Assembly: GCA_027069385.1 (NCBI GenBank)
Contig: JALXER010000097.1
Span: 1 to 7,405, forward strand
DNA length: 7,405 nucleotides
Source of the DNA: Paracoccaceae bacterium
Lineage (GTDB): Bacteria; Pseudomonadota; Alphaproteobacteria; Rhodobacterales; Rhodobacteraceae
Reading direction: 5' to 3'
In this document: piece by piece, positions 1 to 5,423 of the stretch
Position numbering within the stretch: the first letter of the stretch is position 1
How the letters are laid out: the number at the start of each line of letters is the position of its first letter
Notes under the pieces: model-generated
Told to the model about the DNA's origin: nothing
The model's input: only the letters and a program-made list of their open reading frames with translations
Databases searched by the model: none
Program-made: the position numbers and the translations under genes

Positions 1-593
1 CCCATAACCTTGCCCGGCGTCTGGTCTGCCACAAAGCGATTGATGGTCAGGGCCTTGTTTGATGCCCCCAGATAGCCGCGCAGCCAGTTCATGAAATCCA
101 CATCCGCAAGGCCATAGTTTTCAGCCGGCATCGAGTTGACCTCGTCGAACTTGCCGATATTGAAGGTAAACCACAGCAGGTATTGTGCGGCGGCAAATTC
201 GTTCAGGCGCTGCATTTCCACCGCATGTCCAACCAGATCGCGCGTGGTGCGATAGGCAAAAAGCGCCTGCCCGAAATCGGCCATCTCCGGATCGCTCAGG
301 TCGATCAGCCAGTTTCGCGATACCGGCCCGCGGGTAGAGCGCAGCAGATTGGTGCGTTCCGCCAGACTCAGCGTCGAGATCTGCGGCGAATAGCCCCCGG
401 GGATCGTATCCCGATCGATTTGGCCCAGCAGCAACTGGGCATCGGTATCACCATCACGCGCAAGGGCCGCAAGGCCGCCGAGGTCTTCCTCGCCCGCCAG
501 CCAGCTTCGGATCAGCGGTTGGGCATCCGCGCTTTGGGCCGCCAATCCAAAGGGCCAAAGCAAACATAGCAGGGTAAAACCGAATTTTAACAT
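1..593 (-). CDS. Exported protein with a short Sel1/TPR-like segment, cut by the window edge
   Basis: Reading from the ATG at 593-591, the frame stays open to base 1 (197 codons), so the C-terminus lies outside the window. The N-terminus MLKFGFTLLCLLWPFGLAAQ looks like a Sec signal peptide, with cleavage probably near residues 19-24. No lipobox fits, because Cys10 lies inside the hydrophobic core. Residues about 38-60 (GGLAALARDGDTDAQLLLGQ) have the small-residue helix pattern of Sel1/TPR repeats. The rest, rich in Trp, Phe and Tyr around residues 105-175, matches nothing I recognise. The start is supported by GCGGAGAAG ending 7 bases upstream. The gene follows the PstS-like/OmpA gene on the same strand after 63 bases, so co-transcription is likely and an envelope role is inferred from location only. 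That it is a real, exported gene is fairly sure; its function is unknown. Confidence 0.75.
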   Translation of the reverse strand, partial: MLKFGFTLLCLLWPFGLAAQSADAQPLIRSWLAGEEDLGGLAALARDGDTDAQLLLGQIDRDTIPGGYSPQISTLSLAERTNLLRSTRGPVSRNWLIDLSDPEMADFGQALFAYRTTRDLVGHAVEMQRLNEFAAAQYLLWFTFNIGKFDEVNSMPAENYGLADVDFMNWLRGYLGASNKALTINRFVADQTPGKVM

Positions 594-619
594 TTCTATT
601 CTTCTCCGCATTTATTCGA

Positions 620-648
620 CGCGCACAGGTTGAACCGACTGTAGCGCG
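620..648 (-). other. Intercistronic stem-loop between two leftward genes
   Basis: Read on the minus strand, CGCGC, a bulged T, then ACAG pairs with CTGT-GCGCG across a 10-base loop. This gives 9 base pairs, mostly G/C at the base. No T-run follows, so a factor-independent terminator is unlikely. It lies between the stop at 657 and the ribosome binding site of the next gene, so it could be an mRNA processing or stability element that lowers downstream expression. The structure is read from sequence; the role is inferred. Confidence 0.3.
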
Positions 649-656
649 CTGTTTGC

Positions 657-2417
657 CTAATTGGAAACGGCAACGATGTCGCGCAACCAGACCTCGACCC
701 TGCGATTGATTTGGCGGCCATTGGGGGTGTCGTTGCAAATCAGCGGCGACAGCTCTCCAAAACCTTCGGGCGTGATAGGTATGCCAGCCGCCCCGCCGTC
801 TGGCAAGGCGTTGATCAAGCTCCGATAGGCGGAATTGGCCCGTTGCTGGCTAAGGGTAATATTTGCATTGGCATTGCCGATCGAATCGGTAAATCCGACC
901 AGCAGCAATTCTTTGTTTTCCAGATCATTCGTCGTAATAAAACGGGCCAGCCGCTGGATATCGTCGCGGGCGCGGTCATCCAGTTGCGCCGACCCCAGCG
1001 CAAAACGCAGCGTGATCGACAACCGGTCGGCCGAAAGCAGACTGCTGGTCATGTTGCGTAATTCGCGCAACGAACTGTCTCTGTCGGTCTGGACAATCGC
1101 CGCCAGATGCCGCAAGCCCTGCTCATTGTTGGACTGGAACGAAACCCGAAGGTCAACCCGGCCGGAACGCGCAACCGCTGCCTGCGCCGCATCCGAGGCC
1201 AGAAATTCCAGAAACCGTGTCAACTCGGGTGAATGGGGCGCGTTGGTGGTATAGATAAACAACCGTTCGGTCAGCGGGTATTCCTCGGTCTTGATGGTGA
1301 ACGGGGTGGCCGGAACCTGAATGCCGCACGCATCGCGGATATTCAGGATTTTGACGTTGGCGGCGTTGGAAAGGCCGGCGAACCCGATGGCCAACGGGTC
1401 GGCGGCAACACTGGCCACCAGTTCCTGATCCGATCCGGCAAGGGTCGCATCGGGGCTAAGGGTCTTGTTTTCGGGGATCATGATATTGGCGTTGAACAAG
1501 GCGCCCGTGCCGGTATCCTCGGCGCTTGCAAACAGGTTGATCGGAGCATCGGGGCCGCCAACCTGGCTCCAATTGCCGATCTCGCCCGAAAAAATACCCG
1601 CCAGCGCCTGCTTGGACAAGGCCCTGACCGGATTGCTCTCGGAGGTCACAATCACAATCCCGTCCAGCCCGAAAATAATTTGTTGTTCCGGCGTGGTCAT
1701 ATCGCCAAGCCCCGCAGCCAGAAACGCCGAACGTTCTTGCGGAGTGACCGGACGGGACAAAATCGCCAGACCGGCGCGCCCTTCCAGAAGGTCGTTCAGC
1801 GATTGGGTCGCCTGTTTCGCGGTAACGGAAAATTCCAGCACCGTATCACCTGCCGCATCCAGAACCGACAGGGATTCCTGATCGCCTTCGATGCTTACCA
1901 GCGATTCCCCCCCGACACTTTGCCCGAATTCGTCCAGCAAATCCGGCAGCAGATTGTCAAGAATAGACGGATCACCCGACAGGTTGACCACCGAGGTTTC
2001 CCCGGCCATCACCGGGCACCCGTCCCCCACACATTCGACCTGCAGCGCGTCCACGATAAGGTTACCCAGAATGGTGCTGAGCGTATAGGAACTGCCATCA
2101 AATGCGACAAGGGTGCCGTTCAGGGTGGTGTTGCCATCCAGACTGATCAACTCGACCTGCCCGCCCGGGGTAAAGGTGCCAACCTCCTGCGTCAGCACCG
2201 GGCAGGCATCCCCCAGACAATCAACCTGCGCTGAATCCACCACAACCCGACCCACGGTGGAGTCAAGAACATAGGAGCCGTTATCGAACTCGATCAACTC
2301 GCCGGACATCCTGAAGCTTCCGTCTTTGCTAACCAATTCGACCGTTTCGGCGGCGGCCATAGAACCGATACTCAACAATAAACCGACAACAACACCGTTC
2401 AGGTAACCCTGTTTCAT
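657..2417 (-). CDS. Periplasmic PstS-like substrate-binding protein fused to an OmpA-like peptidoglycan-binding domain
   Basis: This 586-residue protein begins with a clear Sec signal peptide (cleavage probably after Ala23). Residues 26-73 and 88-135 are two copies of a beta-rich module, each ending in a C-x4-C pair (Cys67/72, Cys129/134). Residues about 145-420 form a PstS-type binding domain, shown by GRAGLAILSRPVTPQE (213-228), FSGEIGNWSQVGGPDAPINL (276-295) and GTG (303-305). Residues about 462-580 are an OmpA C-terminal domain. There Asp511 and Arg526, 15 apart as in OmpA, fit binding of the diaminopimelate group of peptidoglycan. The mature protein is therefore probably a periplasmic binding protein tethered to the cell wall. 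No ABC permease or ATPase gene lies in the window, so a transport role is not shown. Residues aligned with the phosphate ligands of E. coli PstS are partly replaced, so phosphate need not be the ligand. The start is supported by GCGGAGAAAG 3 bases upstream. The gene probably leads a leftward operon. Confidence 0.9.
   Translation of the reverse strand: MKQGYLNGVVVGLLLSIGSMAAAETVELVSKDGSFRMSGELIEFDNGSYVLDSTVGRVVVDSAQVDCLGDACPVLTQEVGTFTPGGQVELISLDGNTTLNGTLVAFDGSSYTLSTILGNLIVDALQVECVGDGCPVMAGETSVVNLSGDPSILDNLLPDLLDEFGQSVGGESLVSIEGDQESLSVLDAAGDTVLEFSVTAKQATQSLNDLLEGRAGLAILSRPVTPQERSAFLAAGLGDMTTPEQQIIFGLDGIVIVTSESNPVRALSKQALAGIFSGEIGNWSQVGGPDAPINLFASAEDTGTGALFNANIMIPENKTLSPDATLAGSDQELVASVAADPLAIGFAGLSNAANVKILNIRDACGIQVPATPFTIKTEEYPLTERLFIYTTNAPHSPELTRFLEFLASDAAQAAVARSGRVDLRVSFQSNNEQGLRHLAAIVQTDRDSSLRELRNMTSSLLSADRLSITLRFALGSAQLDDRARDDIQRLARFITTNDLENKELLLVGFTDSIGNANANITLSQQRANSAYRSLINALPDGGAAGIPITPEGFGELSPLICNDTPNGRQINRRVEVWLRDIVAVSN
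2013..2342 (-). repeat. Tandem internal repeat coding for two C-x4-C modules
   Basis: Bases 2342-2199 (residues 26-73) and 2156-2013 (residues 88-135) encode two 48-residue copies with no gap between them when aligned. Shared positions include VEL-S-DG at the start, a central L-x2-FD-x2-SY, a VD segment, and V-[DE]-C-x-GD-x-CP at the end. A 14-residue linker separates them. DNA identity is clearly lower than protein similarity, which indicates an old duplication. The paired cysteines could form one disulfide per module in the periplasm. I do not recognise a named domain. Confidence 0.8.
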
Positions 2418-2481
2418 CTACTTTCTCCGCAAGAATTGAATTGTAAAACTTCAGACTGGGCATTTGCGTTGAAAAACTTCT

Positions 2482-2508
2482 TCTATACCTGCAAACATAT
2501 TGCAACAA
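2482..2508 (-). promoter_or_regulatory. Candidate sigma-70-type promoter for the leftward operon
   Basis: On the minus strand a -10-like TATAGA (2487-2482) follows a -35-like TTGTTG (2508-2503) with a 15-base spacer, or TTTGTT with a 16-base spacer. It lies about 65 bases upstream of the start codon at 2417, inside the AT-rich segment. The -10 is a fair match and the -35 is weak. An alternative -35, TTGACG at 2548-2543, has no good -10 at normal distance. Confidence 0.25.
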
Positions 2509-2518
2509 ATATATCGAC

Positions 2519-2583
2519 AATTGCCAATTATTTTTGACCTTACGTCAACTATTGCAGATTTTGCGCTAAAAATAAGGCAAAAT
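2519..2583. promoter_or_regulatory. Cluster of short inverted repeats, possible operators
   Basis: Three perfect inverted repeats lie within 65 bases: AATTG-C-CAATT (2519-2529), TTGAC-N5-GTCAA (2534-2548) and ATTTTGC-N12-GCAAAAT (2558-2583). They sit just upstream of the candidate leftward promoter, where a regulator could bind. None matches a regulator site I can name with confidence. The two shorter ones are expected by chance in AT-rich DNA, so only the clustering is suggestive. Confidence 0.2.
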
Positions 2584-2789
2584 GCGATCACCTCCAAACC
2601 GGATCAGGCGAACGACAAGACCATTCCATGCCTTTTTCGGGCACAAGGGAATCAAATGGGCAGGATTTGGGGCAGCGCTGGTTCATCCATCACACGGAAA
2701 ATACCCGCACAGGTCTTTCGTGATTCCCTAACCGTTTGTTTAGATTCGCACGATAGTGTGATCGTCGGAGTGGAAGGGAGCCTGAATTT

Positions 2790-3170
2790 ATGGGACAAGT
2801 GCATCAACTGCATCTGCGCGAGGACGCGCATGTGGATTTTTCTGTCATTGATATTTTACAGCAATCCGTTGGCAATCACCGGTATCAGGAAATCGCCGAG
2901 GACGTCGTGCTGACGCTAAGTTGCAAGATCACGCAACTGGCGGAATATGCGGATCATCTGGATTATCTGAATGTCGAAAAGCACGCGGCGGGGGTTGTAA
3001 AGATTGCCCGCCAGATCGGGTTGAACAGCGTTGTGCGCACCGCCGAGGCTGCCGCGATCTGTGCGGCGCGCGCCGATTCAACCGCGCTTTCGGCGCAGGT
3101 TTCACGGTTGTTGCGTCTGGCCGAGAACTCTATTTCGACGGTGGTCGATTTTGGCTTGCAGGCCCCTTGA
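2790..3170 (+). CDS. Small helical protein resembling an HPt domain
   Basis: This 126-residue protein has no signal peptide or membrane segment and is predicted cytoplasmic. It is almost all helix-forming from about residue 30 onward. The stretch KIARQIGLNSVVRTAEAAA (71-89) resembles the helix pair around the active histidine of histidine phosphotransfer (HPt) domains (H-x-L-K-G-x-A-x-x-x-G). The later S-x2-V-x-R-L-L-x-L segment (101-110) resembles the last HPt helix. When Gly77 is aligned to the conserved glycine, the acceptor position is Ala67; the nearest histidine is His65. It may therefore be a non-phosphorylated HPt-like scaffold, or simply an unrelated four-helix protein. The start is supported by GAAGGGAG 9 bases upstream. 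It lies 57 bases before the aminopeptidase gene on the same strand and could share its transcript. I do not recognise a named family. Confidence 0.75.
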   Translation: MGQVHQLHLREDAHVDFSVIDILQQSVGNHRYQEIAEDVVLTLSCKITQLAEYADHLDYLNVEKHAAGVVKIARQIGLNSVVRTAEAAAICAARADSTALSAQVSRLLRLAENSISTVVDFGLQAP

Positions 3171-3227
3171 GGGCTTGCGCATTGCTCGCGGAGTTGTAGG
3201 TTCGGGGTAGCAACCTAAGGAGCCACC

Positions 3228-4610
3228 ATGACACCCGAATTCTCGACGTCCCGAACCGCAATCCCGATCGATGTGGTCCACAGCAAGGATATGGACCGGC
3301 TGTTGGCCGATCTTGACACGGGGTCAAGGCGCTGGGTGCAGGCTGCGGGGTTCTCGGCAAAGCTGGGGCAAGTGCTGACCCTGCCCGATGAAAATGGTGC
3401 GATTCGCGCGGTGCTGGCAGGCTGGGGCGATGCGGCGGCGCGGGCGCGCGGGCGCTTCCATATGGCGACCATCGCGGCCAGGCTGCCCAAGGGTGATTAT
3501 CGGTTGAACAGCGGGCTGACCGGTGCCGAACTTGCCGATTCGGCCTTGGCATGGCTGCTGGGGGGTTATCGGTTTGACCGCTACAAGACCATGCAAGACA
3601 GCTATCCGGCGCTGGTTTGCCCGACCGGTGTTGACGCGGCGCAGGTGCTAAGCGAAGCGCGCGCCACCTTTCTGACCCGCGACCTGATCAACACCCCGAC
3701 AAACGATATGGGGCCTGCGGCGCTCGAATCCGCCATGCGCGACCTTGCGTTGGCGCATAAGGCGCGGTTCAGCGCGATTGTCGGGGATGATCTGTTGATG
3801 GAAAACCTGCCGATGATCCACGCGGTCGGGCGGGCCTCGGACCAGCCTCCGCGCCTGCTCGACATGATCTGGGGGGACGAATCCGCGCCCAAGGTCACAC
3901 TGGTGGGCAAGGGGGTTTGCTTTGATACCGGCGGGCTGAATATCAAACCGGGCAGCTCTATGGGGCTGATGAAAAAGGATATGGGCGGCGCGGCGAACGT
4001 GATGGGGCTGGCGCAAATGATCATGGAAACGGGCCTGAACGTGCGCTTGCGGGTGCTGGTTCCGGCGGTGGAAAATTCGATCTCGGCCGGGGCTTATCGG
4101 CCTCAAGACGTGCTGACCAGCCGCAAGGGGCTTAGCGTCGAGATCAACAACACCGATGCCGAGGGGCGTCTGGTGCTGGCCGATGCGCTGGCCATGGCAG
4201 ACGAGGAATCCCCCGATCTGCTGGTTTGCATGGCCACGCTGACCGGCGCCGCGCGGGTGGCGCTTGGCCCCGATCTGCCGCCCTATTTCACCGATGACGA
4301 CGCGTTGTCGGCAGCCATTTCGCAGGCCGCGCAGGCCACGGCCGACCCGCTGTGGCGCATGCCGTTCTGGCAGCCCTATGAGCCGCTGATCGAACCCGCA
4401 ATTGCCGACCTGGACAACGCGCCCTCGGGGGGCATGGCCGGAGCGATTACCGCGGCGCTGTTCCTGCGTCGCTTTGTTGACCAGGCCGCCCGCTTTGTGC
4501 ATCTGGACCTGTACGGCTGGACTCCGGTCGCCAAACCGGGCCGGCCAAAAGGCGGCGAGGCCATGTCCACCCGCGCCATGTTGCGCGTGGTCAAAGAGCT
4601 GTTTTCATGA
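3228..4610 (+). CDS. Leucyl aminopeptidase family protein (peptidase M17)
   Basis: This is a 460-residue cytoplasmic metallopeptidase that removes N-terminal residues from peptides. The C-terminal catalytic domain (about 140-460) is complete. Lys228 and Asp233 in VGKGVCFDTGG, Asp251 in MKKDMGGAA, and Asp310 and Glu312 in NTDAEGRL match the two-metal site. Lys240 and Arg314 match the catalytic pair. Their spacings equal those of E. coli PepA (Lys270, Asp275, Lys282, Asp293, Asp352, Glu354, Arg356). The N-terminal domain is shorter than in PepA (about 500 residues), as in the PepB/LapB-like subgroup common in alphaproteobacteria. AAGGAG 5 bases before the ATG fixes the start. A 6-base inverted repeat (3197-3202 and 3212-3217) abuts that site, and a weak TTGCGC-N16-TAGGTT promoter-like pair (3175-3202) precedes it. 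The stop overlaps the next start in ATGA, so the two proteins are probably made together. The family is certain; the exact peptide substrate is not known. Confidence 0.95.
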   Translation: MTPEFSTSRTAIPIDVVHSKDMDRLLADLDTGSRRWVQAAGFSAKLGQVLTLPDENGAIRAVLAGWGDAAARARGRFHMATIAARLPKGDYRLNSGLTGAELADSALAWLLGGYRFDRYKTMQDSYPALVCPTGVDAAQVLSEARATFLTRDLINTPTNDMGPAALESAMRDLALAHKARFSAIVGDDLLMENLPMIHAVGRASDQPPRLLDMIWGDESAPKVTLVGKGVCFDTGGLNIKPGSSMGLMKKDMGGAANVMGLAQMIMETGLNVRLRVLVPAVENSISAGAYRPQDVLTSRKGLSVEINNTDAEGRLVLADALAMADEESPDLLVCMATLTGAARVALGPDLPPYFTDDDALSAAISQAAQATADPLWRMPFWQPYEPLIEPAIADLDNAPSGGMAGAITAALFLRRFVDQAARFVHLDLYGWTPVAKPGRPKGGEAMSTRAMLRVVKELFS

Positions 4611-5344
4611 CGCTGGCTCGGGTTGTCATACCGGTAGCCGATCTGCGTCGCTCGGTCGATGGCGGGCTGGATTCGCAACTGCTTTTCGGAGAAGCCTTCC
4701 AAATCGATCAGGTGCGCGGCGAGTTCAGCCACGGGGTTACCGCCTGTGGCTATCACGGCTGGCTGCGCAACGAATCGCTGGGGCCGGATCAAACGCCGAC
4801 CCATCGGGTGGCGGCACTGGCGACCTATGCCTACACCGAACCCGACCTGAAATCGGCGCCCAAGCTGCGGTTGCCCTATGGCGCGTTGGTCAGCGCCGAT
4901 ATGCAGGGCGACTGGGCGCAAACGCCGGTCGGGTATATCTTTGCCCGCCACCTGACCACGCAAACCGCCGCCGATTTCGTAGCCGAGGCCGAACGGTTCA
5001 TCGGCATCCCCTATCTGTGGGGCGGGCGCTCCAGCCTCGGGCTGGATTGCTCGGCGCTGGTGCAGCTATCGATGGGGGCCGCTGGTCAGCTTGTGCCGCG
5101 CGATTCCGGCGCGCAGGTCGGGCAAATCGGCACCAAACTGCGCGATCCTGCCGATTTGCAGCGCGGAGATCTGGTGTTTTGGCCCGGTCATGTGGGCATC
5201 ATGCGCAACGCAACCGACCTGCTGCACGCCACCGCAAACACCATGTCCGTTACCATTGAACCACTGGCGCAGGCGACAGCGCGCATACAAGAAACGGAGG
5301 GAACGGGTATCTTGGCAATCCGTCGCGCTCTGGCCCTAGCGTGA
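4607..5344 (+). CDS. SH3b-NlpC/P60 family cysteine peptidase (C40), YkfC-like
   Basis: This 245-residue protein has no signal peptide, so it should act in the cytoplasm on imported peptides rather than on the intact wall. Residues about 5-115 are SH3b-like, ending in GYIFARHL. Residues about 120-245 are the NlpC/P60 domain: PYLWGG (135-140), Cys148 in LDCSALVQ, His195 in GHVGIM, and His207 in LLHA form the expected triad, with the two histidines 12 apart as in Spr and YkfC. Asp147 beside the nucleophile, and possibly Glu78 and Tyr110, correspond to YkfC residues that hold the free N-terminal amine of L-Ala-gamma-D-Glu-diaminopimelate. The inferred activity is cleavage of the gamma-D-Glu-diaminopimelate bond in recycled murein peptides. 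The start overlaps the aminopeptidase stop (ATGA), and only a weak AAAGAG lies upstream, so translational coupling is likely. The aminopeptidase partner could degrade the released products further. Confidence 0.92.
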   Translation: MTLARVVIPVADLRRSVDGGLDSQLLFGEAFQIDQVRGEFSHGVTACGYHGWLRNESLGPDQTPTHRVAALATYAYTEPDLKSAPKLRLPYGALVSADMQGDWAQTPVGYIFARHLTTQTAADFVAEAERFIGIPYLWGGRSSLGLDCSALVQLSMGAAGQLVPRDSGAQVGQIGTKLRDPADLQRGDLVFWPGHVGIMRNATDLLHATANTMSVTIEPLAQATARIQETEGTGILAIRRALALA

Positions 5345-5352
5345 TCGCAAAA

Positions 5353-5380
5353 CTGGCCCTATCGCGGGTCCTGGCTTGCC
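5353..5380 (+). promoter_or_regulatory. Possible TauR-type direct repeats upstream of xsc
   Basis: CTGGCCCTAT (5353-5362) and CTGGCTTGCC (5371-5380) start 18 bases apart in the 79-base gap before xsc. From memory, the box of the taurine regulator TauR (MocR/GntR family) is CTGGACYTAA in direct repeats. The first copy fits at 8 of 10 positions, the second at only 5. A -10-like TACAAA follows at 5385-5390 without a good -35, which would suit an activated promoter. No terminator with a T-run lies between the peptidase gene and xsc, so read-through is also possible. Confidence 0.25.
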
Positions 5381-5411
5381 CCCATACAAAACCCGACCCC
5401 CATTCAGGATC

Positions 5412-5416
5412 AGGAG
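5412..5416 (+). promoter_or_regulatory. xsc: Ribosome binding site that sets the xsc start
   Basis: AGGAG lies 7 bases before the ATG at 5424. An in-frame ATG at 5376 has no such site and would add 16 residues (MPPYKTRPPFRIRSNP) foreign to the family. Xsc proteins typically begin with an MKMTTEEAF-like sequence, which is exactly what starts at 5424. Confidence 0.85.
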
Positions 5417-5423
5417 CAACCCG

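Larger units (their letters stand above)
2418..2789. other. Divergent intergenic region, no convincing gene
   Basis: These 372 bases separate the leftward exported-protein genes from the rightward gene at 2790 and must hold promoters for both directions. The left half (about 2430-2590) is AT-rich; the right half is closer to genome composition. A reading frame from 2500 runs through the region into the next gene, but it has no ribosome binding site and an unconvincing composition. The right half contains a 9-base inverted repeat (AGGGAATCA at 2646-2654, TGATTCCCT at 2721-2729) and a 5-base hairpin (ACGAT at 2750-2754, ATCGT at 2761-2765) just before the start signals of the next gene. Repeats of these sizes can arise by chance in a region this long. 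Confidence 0.6.

Noticed and set aside
1233..2234. Open frame of 333 codons on the plus strand, opposite the PstS-like/OmpA gene
   Set aside because: It is antisense to a gene with clear domains, has a low-complexity Arg/Gln/Gly-rich product, and lacks a convincing ribosome binding site.
2500..2913. Open frame of 137 codons on the plus strand through the divergent intergenic region
   Set aside because: It has no ribosome binding site, begins in AT-rich promoter-like DNA, and overlaps the better-supported gene at 2790 by 124 bases in another frame.
3648..4502. Open frame of 284 codons on the minus strand, opposite the aminopeptidase gene
   Set aside because: It is a shadow of a complete M17 gene. 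The product is rich in His, Arg and Gln and has no motif.
4402..5259. Open frame of 285 codons on the plus strand, out of frame across two peptidase genes
   Set aside because: It spans the junction of two well-supported genes in another frame, and its Arg/Ala/Cys-rich product is not protein-like.
5355..5383. Possible terminator hairpin between the peptidase gene and xsc (GGCCC with GGGTC, or GGGT with GCCC)
   Set aside because: The stems are only 4-5 pairs, include a wobble pair, and have no T-run after them.
5376..5423. Upstream in-frame ATG as the xsc start
   Set aside because: It has no ribosome binding site, and the 16 extra residues do not fit the family. AGGAG before 5424 and the MKMTTEEAF start are clearly better.
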